From a bacterium (GTDB lineage Bacteria; Elusimicrobiota; Elusimicrobia; UBA1565; UBA9628), in contig JAJYOT010000001.1 of NCBI GenBank assembly GCA_021796015.1, positions 42,184 through 106,183 on the forward strand: a stretch of DNA of 64,000 nt, read 5' to 3'. The first letter of the stretch is position 1. Every line of letters begins with the position of its first letter. Below, piece after piece: positions 52,172 through 60,196 of this stretch. The position numbers and the translations under genes were made by a program. The notes under the pieces are model-generated. The model was not told where the DNA came from and ran no database searches. It saw nothing but the letters and a program-made list of their open reading frames with translations.

Positions 52172-52943
52172 GAATCACCTTCCTAATAAAATTAATAATT
52201 CTAATAAAGGATTCCGCCTTGAGGCTATCCCCCCCGACCAAAGCCCCATCAATATCAGGTTCGGCCATTAAGGCGTCGATATTATCCGCTTTGACCGAGC
52301 CTCCGTAAATAATCCGCGTTTTGAGAGCAAAATCGCGCCCCCACACGGCGGCGAGATGGCTGCGAATAAAATTGTGCATGCCTTGGGCTTGTTCGGGAGT
52401 CGCGGTTTTTCCGGTTCCAATCGCCCAAACCGGCTCGTAGGCGATGACCAAAGAGTTTAATTGCGCGGCCGAAAGACCAGACAAGGCGCCCGAAATTTGT
52501 TTCTCCACAACCTCCCTCGTTTTTTGCGCCTGATGTTCTTCAAGAGTCTCTCCCACGCATAAAACGGGAATGAGGGACTCTTCTAAAACCGCCGCGGCCT
52601 TTTTACGCAGGGAATCATCTGTTTCTCCAAAAAGGCGCCGCCTTTCGCTGTGTCCCAGCAAAACCGCTTGGCAACCGGCATCTCTCAATTGAAAAGCGGA
52701 AACTTCTCCCGTGAAAGCTCCGGATTTTTCCCAAAACGCGTTCTGTCCTCCCAGCCAAATAGGGGTTGAAGAGACAGCGCCTTTCACGACGCTCAAAGCC
52801 GTCAAAGGAACAAATAAGGCGACATCGCAACTCTGATCTACAGAGACCGCGGATTTAATCTTCTCGGCCAAGGCCTTGGATTCAACGAGGCCCAAGTTCA
52901 TCTTCCAGTTTCCAGCGATTAATGGCTTTCGATGAGAATCCAT
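52164..52943 (-). CDS. tpiA: Triose-phosphate isomerase
   Basis: A 259-residue glycolytic enzyme interconverting glyceraldehyde 3-phosphate and dihydroxyacetone phosphate. The catalytic residues are in GNWKMN (Lys), LLGHSERRR (His) and AYEPVWAIGTG (Glu); the phosphate loop YGGSVKADN is normal. It heads the tpiA-pduL-deoC-ALDH operon, where it would process the triose made by DeoC. Its promoter (52953-52981) ends nine bases before ATG 52943. Confidence 0.97.
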   Translation of the reverse strand: MDSHRKPLIAGNWKMNLGLVESKALAEKIKSAVSVDQSCDVALFVPLTALSVVKGAVSSTPIWLGGQNAFWEKSGAFTGEVSAFQLRDAGCQAVLLGHSERRRLFGETDDSLRKKAAAVLEESLIPVLCVGETLEEHQAQKTREVVEKQISGALSGLSAAQLNSLVIAYEPVWAIGTGKTATPEQAQGMHNFIRSHLAAVWGRDFALKTRIIYGGSVKADNIDALMAEPDIDGALVGGDSLKAESFIRIINFIRKVIHV

Positions 52944-52952
52944 TCTAAGCCC

Positions 52953-52981
52953 ATTCTACCGCTTTCCGCCGAATCCGTCAA
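52953..52981 (-). promoter_or_regulatory. Promoter for tpiA-pduL-deoC-ALDH, predicted leaderless
   Basis: On the minus strand TTGACG (52981-52976) and TAGAAT (52958-52953) are spaced by 17 bases. The -10 ends nine bases before the tpiA ATG (52943), and no Shine-Dalgarno site precedes it. Confidence 0.65.
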
Positions 52982-52987
52982 TAAAAC

Positions 52988-53022
52988 TTGCTGAAATCAT
53001 AAAAAAATGTTTAGATTATAAT
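52988..53022 (+). promoter_or_regulatory. Candidate promoter of clpP
   Basis: TTGCTG at 52988-52993 is followed after 18 bases by TAGATT (53012-53017), and TATAAT overlaps at 53017-53022. The clpP ATG is at 53024. With TAGATT as the -10, transcription would begin at the ATG; TATAAT is too close to the start codon to be used for this gene. Confidence 0.35.
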
Positions 53023-53023
53023 T

Positions 53024-53659
53024 ATGAATATTATTCCCCAGGTTATTGAAAGATCAAATCAAGGCTCCGTCATTGGATACGACATTTATTCCCGACTTTT
53101 GAGAGACCGGATTATCTTCGTCGGAGGATACGAAGGCGAATTTACGACTGATTCAGCCAATATCCTGATTGCCCAGCTTTTATATCTTGAATCAGACGAC
53201 AACACCAAAGACATCAACCTCTACATCAACTCCCCCGGAGGAATGGTGACCGCAGGGCTGGCCGTCTACGACACGATGCAATACATCAAAGCCCCGATTA
53301 CGACCATCTGCATGGGAATGGCCATGTCTTTCGGCGCGGTCATTTTAGCCGCCGGTTCCAAGGGTAAACGTTTTGCTCTTCCGCAATCTCGCATCATGAT
53401 TCATCAACCCTTGGTGGGCGGAATCTCGGGCCAAGCGACCGACATCATTGTCGAAGCCAAGGAAATGGCCTACATCCGCAAAAACCTCGAACAGATTCTC
53501 TCCAAGCATACGGGGCAACCCGTTGAGAAAATGGCCCGCGACATGGAACGCAACTACTATATGTCGGCAGAAGAAGCCAAGGAATACGGCATTATCGATG
53601 AGGTTTTGACCGGGTCCAAGGTGGACGCCTTAAGAGCCGCTCTCACCGGCGCGAAATAA
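53024..53659 (+). CDS. clpP: ATP-dependent Clp protease proteolytic subunit
   Basis: A 211-residue serine peptidase that forms the ClpP barrel with ClpX or ClpA. It has [17 protein letters not shown], the catalytic Ser in [14 protein letters not shown] (near residue 102) and His in [12 protein letters not shown] (near 125). The usual GxAASMGA is GMAMSFGA here. No clpX follows; instead a structured intergenic region and pilB. ATG 53024 is directly behind AT-rich promoter elements. Confidence 0.96.
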   Translation: MNIIPQVIERSNQGSVIGYDIYSRLLRDRIIFVGGYEGEFTTDSANILIAQLLYLESDDNTKDINLYINSPGGMVTAGLAVYDTMQYIKAPITTICMGMAMSFGAVILAAGSKGKRFALPQSRIMIHQPLVGGISGQATDIIVEAKEMAYIRKNLEQILSKHTGQPVEKMARDMERNYYMSAEEAKEYGIIDEVLTGSKVDALRAALTGAK

Positions 53660-53926
53660 ACGCGCTAGGGTCGCGTCAACCAGAACGGCATTTCGCACTT
53701 TTTTAAAGCGACTCCGTTAAAGTAGCGACCCGTATCCTCGGAAAAATTCGCGCCTCCGCTAAAGCGGAACGTCTTATCCGGCGACGATAAAATTTTATAT
53801 CCGAGCGCGGCCAGGAGAACAGGGCCCAAAGCCCTAGGCGCGGCCCAGCAAAAGGTCTACCAGAAAAACCTTTGTTTCTTCCCAAGCATTGACAAATTTG
53901 AGTTCCTCCATTACCCTATCAACAGA
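53660..53926 (+). ncRNA. Structured intergenic region, candidate RNA (hairpins at 53668-53880)
   Basis: This 267-base gap has no credible gene but several inverted repeats. GGGTCGC (53668-53674) pairs with GCGACCC (53725-53731) and encloses AACGG/CCGTT and TCGC/GCGA stems. CTCGGA (53737-53742) pairs with TCCGAG (53800-53805), enclosing TCCGC-TAAA-GCGGA (53755-53767). AGGGC-CCAAA-GCCCT lies at 53821-53835. AAAGGT/ACCTTT (53851-53873) followed by GTTTCTT resembles a terminator. The pilB promoter lies after it, so the region is not the pilB leader; it could be a small RNA or the clpP 3' end. No known family was matched. Confidence 0.35.
53889..53917 (+). promoter_or_regulatory. Promoter for pilB-pilT-pilC, predicted leaderless
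   Basis: TTGACA (53889-53894) and TACCCT (53912-53917) are spaced by 17 bases. The -10 ends nine bases before the pilB ATG at 53927, and no Shine-Dalgarno site is seen. Confidence 0.55.
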
Positions 53927-55711
53927 ATGCCAAATGTTGAACCGTCTCTCTCATCACTCGGGTTGCCCCGGCGTCTAACCGAGCTATTGGTTTCTCAAGG
54001 ACTTCTCAGTCGGGATCAATTGTCGGAAGCTCTTAAGGAACAGCATAAAACCGGCGGGAAACTGGGCTCAATTCTTGTTTCAAAAGGCCTTTTGACGGAA
54101 GAGCAATTTCTCTCGTTTTTAGGAGACCAATGCGGAATCCGCTACGTCTCCTTATCTGAGTTCAAATTTGAAGACAATATTTTAGAGTTAATTCCCGAAT
54201 CCATCGCCCGACAACATATTCTCATTCCTTGCCGCAAATCTGAGGATAATATCCTCACTGTCGCAGTTGCGGATCCTCTTAATGTGATGGTTTTAGACGA
54301 CTTAAAAATGATGACGGGCTCTGAAATATCGGCGGTTTTGGCTTCGGAGTCCGAGATATTGGCCGCCATTGATAAGGGATATCACTCCATGAGCGCGGAA
54401 GAAGCGCTCGATGAAATCGTCCATCAAAGCGACGCTTCTGAAAACACCGCGGATATTGCCCTCGATAAGGATTCGGAAACCCAAGAAGTAGTTGAAGATG
54501 TTCGCGGACTTGAAAAATCGGCTTCGGATGCCCCTGTTATAAAGATGGTCAATTTAATTTTGTCTAACGCCGTGAAAGACCACGCCTCCGACATCCACAT
54601 CGAAGCTTTCCCGAAGGAAATCCGAATTCGCTACCGCATCGATGGAGTTTTACACGAGCGTCCCGCCCCGCCGAAGAAATTTCATCAGGCCCTCACAACC
54701 CGTATTAAAATCATGGCCAACCTCAATATTGCCGAACGCCGCGTGCCTCAAGATGGACGCATCAAAATCAAGGCCAATGGAAAAGAAATCGATCTGCGCG
54801 TCTCGGTTTTGCCCTGCGCGCCCGGGGAAAAAATCGTCATGCGCATCCTAGACTCCTCCGGGCTCAAGGTCCAGATGAACCAATTAGGATTTGAACCGGA
54901 AGCCTTGGCCGTTTTCAACAAATACATGAACGCCCCCTATGGGATTAATCTCATCACCGGTCCCACTGGCTCGGGAAAATCAACGACCCTTTACTCCGCT
55001 CTCGCCAACTTAAATACCCCGGACACCAACATCCTAACCGTCGAAGACCCGGTTGAGTATCAGTTGCACGGTATCAACCAGGTCCAGGTCAATCCTCACA
55101 CGGGGCTCACTTTCGCCTCGGCCCTGCGCGCCTTTTTAAGGCAAGACCCCGATATCATCATGGTCGGAGAAACTCGGGATCTCGAAACGGCTCAAATCGC
55201 CATTAACGCCGCTTTGACCGGACACTTGGTTTTTACCACTCTTCACACAAACGACGCCCCTAGCTCGATTACGCGTCTTTCCATGATGGGAGTCGAACCC
55301 TTTCTGATCAGCGCCGCTGTTTTGATGGTCGAGGCCCAAAGGCTTGTCCGCAGCATCTGCCCCAACTGCAAGGAAGCCTATGAAGTTGATGTCGGTTCCC
55401 TCATTAAACACAACATCTCGGAAGAAGCCCTCAAACCTAAAAACGGAAAGGTGACTCTTTATAAAGGAAAAGGCTGCGATCATTGCGCCAACACCGGCTA
55501 TCGGGGCCGCCTGGGCCTTTACGAAGTTCTGGAGGTCACTGACTCAATTCGAGAGCTTATTTTAAACAAGGCTCCGACCTCGGAAATAAAAAAAGTGGGA
55601 ATCAAGCAAGGAATGCTCACCTTGCGCGCCTGCGCCTTGAGGAAACTCCTCGAAGGAACGACGACGGTCGAGGAAATGATTCGGGTCACGGCTTCCGATA
55701 TAGAAACATGA
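53927..55711 (+). CDS. pilB: Type IV pilus assembly ATPase PilB (GspE family)
   Basis: A 594-residue hexameric ATPase that powers pilus extension. The N-terminal part (about 10-150) is the MshEN/GspE-N domain that in many homologues binds cyclic di-GMP ([20 protein letters not shown]). Walker A GPTGSGKST is near residue 345, followed by the Asp box and Walker B (DPDIIMVGETRDLETA). The zinc tetracysteine CPNC...CDHC (477-520) is complete. It is followed by pilT and pilC, and is transcribed from its own promoter. Confidence 0.95.
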   Translation: MPNVEPSLSSLGLPRRLTELLVSQGLLSRDQLSEALKEQHKTGGKLGSILVSKGLLTEEQFLSFLGDQCGIRYVSLSEFKFEDNILELIPESIARQHILIPCRKSEDNILTVAVADPLNVMVLDDLKMMTGSEISAVLASESEILAAIDKGYHSMSAEEALDEIVHQSDASENTADIALDKDSETQEVVEDVRGLEKSASDAPVIKMVNLILSNAVKDHASDIHIEAFPKEIRIRYRIDGVLHERPAPPKKFHQALTTRIKIMANLNIAERRVPQDGRIKIKANGKEIDLRVSVLPCAPGEKIVMRILDSSGLKVQMNQLGFEPEALAVFNKYMNAPYGINLITGPTGSGKSTTLYSALANLNTPDTNILTVEDPVEYQLHGINQVQVNPHTGLTFASALRAFLRQDPDIIMVGETRDLETAQIAINAALTGHLVFTTLHTNDAPSSITRLSMMGVEPFLISAAVLMVEAQRLVRSICPNCKEAYEVDVGSLIKHNISEEALKPKNGKVTLYKGKGCDHCANTGYRGRLGLYEVLEVTDSIRELILNKAPTSEIKKVGIKQGMLTLRACALRKLLEGTTTVEEMIRVTASDIET

Positions 55712-55738
55712 ACGCATCTAATCATCAAAGGAGAAAAT

Positions 55739-56818
55739 ATGGCATCTTTAAGTGAACTCTTCATTCTCATGCACCAGCGCGGGGCCTCCGATCTCCATTT
55801 AACCGTCGGGGCCCCTCCCATTCTTCGCATTGACGGCGAACTCGTCCCCACTCCTTTCGATAAGTTAACCCCGGAGACGACCCAGCAATTGGTTTTTTCG
55901 CTTCTCAATGATCAGCAAAAACAGCGCTTTGATGCGACCAACGAACTTGATTTAGCTTTGGGAATTAAGGGCATCGGGCGTTTGCGCGTGAATATTTTTA
56001 GGCAACGGGGAGCGATCGGGGCCGCCATACGCTCGATTCCCAACCAATTTAAATCCTTTGATCAATTAGGTCTCCCAAAAACGGTTGAGGACCTCGTCAA
56101 TATCCCCAAAGGGCTCATTTTGGTCACCGGCCCCACAGGCTCAGGGAAATCAACCACCTTGGCCAGCATTATAGACTACATCAACGAACATCAAACCGTT
56201 CATATCGTAACCGTTGAAGACCCCATTGAATACGTCCACTCTCATAAAAAAGCCATCATCAACCAAAGAGAAGTGGGCCAAGACACGGAAAGTTTTCCCA
56301 CCGCCCTCAAATACGTCCTTCGACAAGATCCCAACGTTATTCTCATTGGAGAATTGCGGGACTTAGACACGATCTCTTCGGCCTTGACCATCGCCGAAAC
56401 CGGACACTTGGTCTTTGGAACGCTTCACACTAATGACTGCGCGCAATCCATCAATCGCTTAATAGATGTCTTTCCGCCGCACCAAATCAACCAAATTAGG
56501 GTTCAGCTTTCTTTCGTTCTCCAAGCCGTCTTGTCCCAGCAACTTTTGTCCAACGCCTCGGGCACGGGAAGATCGCTCGCCTGCGAACTCCTCATAGTGA
56601 CCTCCGCCGTACGAAATTTGATCCGCGAACAAAAAATAGAACAGATTCAACTTTCCATTCAAACCGGCGGAAAATTTGGGATGCAGACCATGAATCAGTC
56701 CTTAGCGAATTTGTGCCGCGAACGGAAAATTACGCCCCAGGAAGCTTTTTTACACTCGACGGATCCCGAGGATCTCAAGAGACTTTTAAATCAAAATCAG
56801 ATACCATCCGTAGCCTAA
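55739..56818 (+). CDS. pilT: Type IV pilus retraction ATPase PilT
   Basis: A 359-residue ATPase that powers pilus retraction and twitching. Landmarks: LHLTVGAPPILRIDGEL at the start, Walker A TGPTGSGKST near residue 131, VTVEDPIEYVH, RQDPNVILIGELRDL and the AIRNLI-like AVRNLIREQKIEQI helix near the end. GGAGAAAAT precedes ATG 55739. It sits 27 bases after pilB, so both motors are coproduced. Confidence 0.95.
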   Translation: MASLSELFILMHQRGASDLHLTVGAPPILRIDGELVPTPFDKLTPETTQQLVFSLLNDQQKQRFDATNELDLALGIKGIGRLRVNIFRQRGAIGAAIRSIPNQFKSFDQLGLPKTVEDLVNIPKGLILVTGPTGSGKSTTLASIIDYINEHQTVHIVTVEDPIEYVHSHKKAIINQREVGQDTESFPTALKYVLRQDPNVILIGELRDLDTISSALTIAETGHLVFGTLHTNDCAQSINRLIDVFPPHQINQIRVQLSFVLQAVLSQQLLSNASGTGRSLACELLIVTSAVRNLIREQKIEQIQLSIQTGGKFGMQTMNQSLANLCRERKITPQEAFLHSTDPEDLKRLLNQNQIPSVA

Positions 56819-56831
56819 AAAACAATAATCT

Positions 56832-58052
56832 ATGCCCACATTCGCCTATAAAGTCAAAGCGGGAGACGGCAAAATTACGGCCGGATCCATTGACGCCGAC
56901 GCTCCACGCTCGGCTATTGACCGCTTAAGAGCCCAAAAATTGGTCGTTTTGGAAATCGCGGAAAAAAAAGCCGGGGCGTCTGATAAATTTAAAGATTGGT
57001 TTAAAGGCAAAGTGTCATCCAAAGAACTCACTCTTTTTTCCAGGCAACTCGCGACCTTGGTCGCGGCCGGAGTGCCTATTGTCCAAAGCCTCGCTATTTT
57101 AGAGGCCCAAGCGGAAAGTAAAACCTTTCGAGAAATTATTGGCGCGGTCAAGGCCGACATCGAAGGGGGTCTTTCCATTTCCGACGCCTTAAAAAAACAC
57201 CCGCGAGCTTTTCCCGATCTCTATACCGCGATGGTCAAAGCCGGAGAATTGGGCGGAATCCTCGATTCTATTCTTGAGCGCTTAAGCGTTTATTTGGAAA
57301 GTTCGGAAGCTTTAAAGGGCAAGGTCAAGTCCGCGATGACCTACCCCATCGTGGTGCTCAGCATCTGCGCGGCAGTCACTATTTTCCTCCTCATTTTCGT
57401 CATTCCCACTTTTAAGGCGATCTTCGCTAGTTTCCATTCCGCTCTCCCGGCGCCCACTCAAGCCTTACTAGATCTTTCGGATTTTCTCAGGCACAATTTC
57501 TGGATTATTTTTGTGGTTCCCTTGGCCGCGTGGAGAGGATTTAAAACGGCTTACGCTAATCCCAAAGGCCGCCGCTGGATTGACGGGCAAATTCTCAAAA
57601 TTCCCATGTTTGGAGTTTTACTGAGAAAATTCGCCATCGCCCGCTTTTCAAGAACACTGGGGACTCTCGTCAAATCCGGGGTGCCCATTCTCCAGGCTCT
57701 TGAAACGGTCGCCCAAACCGCGGGCAACGTGATTATTTCAGACGCTATTTTTTCAGCCAGACAAGTCATTAAAGAAGGCGGACATTTAAGCGAACCGCTG
57801 AAAAAATCCGGCATTTTCCCAACCATGGTCACATCCATGATATCGGTCGGAGAAGAAACCGGAAATCTGGATCAAATGCTTCAAAAAATCGCCGATTTTT
57901 ACGACGGGGAAGTCGACACCGCCGTCAAGGGTCTCACCTCCATGATCGAGCCCATCGTCATCGTGATTATGGGAATTGTCATTGGTTCCATTGTCATCGC
58001 GATGTTTTTGCCGATGTTTGATATGGATGAGCTCGTCAACAAGACGCAATAA
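56832..58052 (+). CDS. pilC: Type IV pilus inner membrane protein PilC (GspF family)
   Basis: A 406-residue polytopic platform protein for the pilus motors. It has the short N-terminal beta region (FAYKVKAGDGKITAG), then two T2SSF domains, each with LFSRQLATLVAAGVPIVQSL-type starts (KELTLF..., AIARFSRTLGTLVKSGVPIL). Membrane helices lie near 170-200, 215-235 and 375-400. It lies 13 bases after pilT and ends 18 bases from the convergent uvrC gene. Confidence 0.95.
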   Translation: MPTFAYKVKAGDGKITAGSIDADAPRSAIDRLRAQKLVVLEIAEKKAGASDKFKDWFKGKVSSKELTLFSRQLATLVAAGVPIVQSLAILEAQAESKTFREIIGAVKADIEGGLSISDALKKHPRAFPDLYTAMVKAGELGGILDSILERLSVYLESSEALKGKVKSAMTYPIVVLSICAAVTIFLLIFVIPTFKAIFASFHSALPAPTQALLDLSDFLRHNFWIIFVVPLAAWRGFKTAYANPKGRRWIDGQILKIPMFGVLLRKFAIARFSRTLGTLVKSGVPILQALETVAQTAGNVIISDAIFSARQVIKEGGHLSEPLKKSGIFPTMVTSMISVGEETGNLDQMLQKIADFYDGEVDTAVKGLTSMIEPIVIVIMGIVIGSIVIAMFLPMFDMDELVNKTQ

Positions 58053-58070
58053 TTTCAGAGTTTGACCGCA

Positions 58071-59372
58071 TCAACCCAGAAGTTTCTTATCCCTGAGAAG
58101 ACGATGGTACCCAATCCCAAAACGGTGGGCCTCATCTCTTAGATTTTCTAAAAGATTGCGCGCCGCGCTCCCGCGTTCTAAAATGACAGACTCAGCCAAG
58201 CCGGGGATAAAAACCTCTTCTAAACGTTTAGCCAATGAGACCATGGGAATATGAACCCCAATCTCTTTCAGCGCCAATGCTGCGGCATGAAGCTGCCCCT
58301 TTCCGCCATCAATTAAAATCAAATCTGGATAGTTCTCTTTTTCCCTTTTTAAACGCAGATACCTTCTTCGCACAACTTCCGCCATGGACTTAAAGTCATC
58401 AATCCCGGCAGTTTCTCTAATCCGGAATTTACGGTAATGGGATTTATCGGGAACGCCCCCCTTAAAGCAAACCATGGACGCCGCGGTTTCATGCCCTTGA
58501 AAATGGGAGATATCAAAACACTCGATATGAAAAGGCGGGGTTTTGAGGCTTAAAGCTTCTTGAAGCGCGCTCACCGCTCGCGAAGAACCGAGAGTCCCGA
58601 CTAAATCATCGGGCTTGAGAGCCCGCAAGCGCACATTTTCCCTCATCTGAGATAAAGCCGCAAGGCTATCTCTTAAGCGCGCCGCCCGCTCATAATCGAG
58701 CCTGGAAGAAGCCGTCTTCATTTCCAAAACCAAAGACTCTTTTAATTTCTCATACTCTCCCTTAAAGAACAATCTCGCGTTTTCAGCCTCCCGACGATAC
58801 TCCTCATGAGAAATTTTCCCGGCACAGGGCGCCGGGCAATCGCCGGTATGATAGTAGAGACAAGAATTAATCTTCTGCGGAGCCAAGGGACGGTCAAAGC
58901 TAAAATCCCAACGACAGGGCCTGAGCCTAAAATACCCGCGCCGCCACAAAAAGCGCAAAAGCCCGCGCACCGGAGAGACCTTGGGAAAAGGTCCAAAATA
59001 CGCGGCCCCATCCGTGTTTTTTTTACGGACGAGAAAAATCCGTGGAAAATCTTCATTAAGACTAATTTTGACGTAAGGATAGGCCTTGTCATCTTTAAGA
59101 GCGATATTAAAAAAAGGCTTTTTTTCTTTGATTAAGGTTCGCTCAAGAAGAAGGGCTTCCCGTTCAGAAGCGCAGGGGATATAATCGATTTTACGGATAA
59201 GAGGAGATAAGACCGCGGTTTTTAAATTCGTGCGCGCCGGATTAAAGTATTGAGCGACCCGTTTAGCCAAGTCCTTGGCTTTCCCAATATAGAGAATCTC
59301 GGAAGCGGCGTCTCTCATTAAATAAACTCCGCAAGTATGCGGCACGTGCCCATAGAGGTCTTTTCGCTCCAT
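58071..59372 (-). CDS. uvrC: UvrC-like excinuclease subunit lacking the HhH domain
   Basis: About 433 residues. The N-terminal GIY-YIG nuclease (GVYLMRD...LYIGKAKDLAKRVAQYF) makes the 3' incision. The UVR region (EEYRREAENARLFFKG, SSRLDYERAARLRDSL) binds UvrB. The C-terminal RNase H-like nuclease (IECFDISHFQGHETAASMVCF, DLILIDGGKGQL) makes the 5' incision. The chain stops at RDEAHRFGIGYHRLLRDKKLLG, where standard UvrC (about 600 residues) continues into the helix-hairpin-helix domain. That domain is absent, and the pilC gene follows directly. I chose ATG 59372; TATACT lies seven bases upstream. Confidence 0.88.
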   Translation of the reverse strand: MERKDLYGHVPHTCGVYLMRDAASEILYIGKAKDLAKRVAQYFNPARTNLKTAVLSPLIRKIDYIPCASEREALLLERTLIKEKKPFFNIALKDDKAYPYVKISLNEDFPRIFLVRKKNTDGAAYFGPFPKVSPVRGLLRFLWRRGYFRLRPCRWDFSFDRPLAPQKINSCLYYHTGDCPAPCAGKISHEEYRREAENARLFFKGEYEKLKESLVLEMKTASSRLDYERAARLRDSLAALSQMRENVRLRALKPDDLVGTLGSSRAVSALQEALSLKTPPFHIECFDISHFQGHETAASMVCFKGGVPDKSHYRKFRIRETAGIDDFKSMAEVVRRRYLRLKREKENYPDLILIDGGKGQLHAAALALKEIGVHIPMVSLAKRLEEVFIPGLAESVILERGSAARNLLENLRDEAHRFGIGYHRLLRDKKLLG

Positions 59373-59379
59373 CAATCTT

Positions 59380-59385
59380 AGTATA
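59380..59385 (-). promoter_or_regulatory. -10 element of uvrC
   Basis: The minus strand reads TATACT seven bases before the uvrC ATG (59372), predicting a start of transcription at the ATG. No good -35 is seen. It overlaps the region of the divergent ankyrin-gene promoter. Confidence 0.4.
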
Positions 59386-59395
59386 CGTAACTCTA

Positions 59396-59424
59396 TTGAC
59401 AAACGAAAATCGAGGGGTTACACT
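59396..59424 (+). promoter_or_regulatory. Promoter for the ankyrin gene, predicted leaderless
   Basis: TTGACA (59396-59401) and TACACT (59419-59424) are spaced by 17 bases. The -10 ends eight bases before ATG 59433. A GGAAAG in that space would lie at or before the transcription start and so could not act as a ribosome site. Confidence 0.65.
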
Positions 59425-59432
59425 GGAAAGAG

Positions 59433-60167
59433 ATGAGAAAACTGCAAGGATTTCTTTTATGGATGGCGCTATTAGTTTTGCCCGCCTTCCCGGCTTTATC
59501 TGCGGACTTAAATTCCAGCCTCATTTCCGCGGTCAAAGAAGGGCAGGAAAGCGCGGCTTTAAGTCTTTTGTCTGAAGGAGCCAACCCCAATGCGTTTGAT
59601 CAGTATGGATATACGGCGACTATGTGGGCCGTCAGCCGCGGGGATTCAGTCCTTCTTTCCGCGCTCGTTAAAGCGGGCGGAGATTTACAGCATGTGCCTC
59701 CTTCCTTTAACCCCGTCATTGAAGCCGCCAAGGTGGGAAACGCGGGCAACCTGACCCTCTTAGCCTCTATTGGATATAACGTCAACAAAGTCGACGCCCT
59801 CGGGAATTCCGCTCTTATGTATGCCGCGGTAGATGGTTCAACAACCGCAGTTCAATCGCTTTTGACCGCCAAAGCCAATATTAACGCCGCGGATATTCAT
59901 GGCCAAACGGCTCTCATCAAGACGGCCCAGACTGGAAACGCAGCCATGGTTTTGTTTCTTGCCTCCCATGGGGCTAATCTCAATTTCCAAGACCATTTCG
60001 GATACAGCGCTCTCATGTGGGCGGCCCACAATGGGCAATTGGCCGTGGTTCAAGCTCTTTTGGCTCAAAATGCTTCCACCTCCCTTCAAGGCCTCGATGG
60101 AATGACCGCCCTGGCAATCGCTCAAAAGCGGGGATATTCACAAATTGTCCAAATTCTCAAAGGTTAA
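59433..60167 (+). CDS. Exported ankyrin-repeat protein
   Basis: A 244-residue protein with a signal peptide (FLLWMALLVLPAFPALSADL) followed by six to seven ankyrin repeats that fill the rest of the chain (for example GNSALMYAAVDGSTTAVQSL and GYSALMWAAHNGQLAVVQAL). Ankyrin repeats bind proteins. As an exported protein it probably works in the periplasm; similar bacterial proteins protect against oxidative stress (AnkB type), but the role here is unknown. Confidence 0.88.
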   Translation: MRKLQGFLLWMALLVLPAFPALSADLNSSLISAVKEGQESAALSLLSEGANPNAFDQYGYTATMWAVSRGDSVLLSALVKAGGDLQHVPPSFNPVIEAAKVGNAGNLTLLASIGYNVNKVDALGNSALMYAAVDGSTTAVQSLLTAKANINAADIHGQTALIKTAQTGNAAMVLFLASHGANLNFQDHFGYSALMWAAHNGQLAVVQALLAQNASTSLQGLDGMTALAIAQKRGYSQIVQILKG

Positions 60168-60196
60168 ACTCCAAATAAATAAGGTAAACTTACAGC

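Noticed and set aside
48238..52943. Bacterial microcompartment locus
   Set aside because: The enzymes fit, but no shell gene (BMC domain) was found on either strand in the window.
53668..53880. Cyclic di-GMP (GEMM) riboswitch upstream of pilB
   Set aside because: The conserved GCAAACC and tetraloop-receptor parts are not present, and the pilB promoter lies downstream, so the region would not be in the pilB mRNA.
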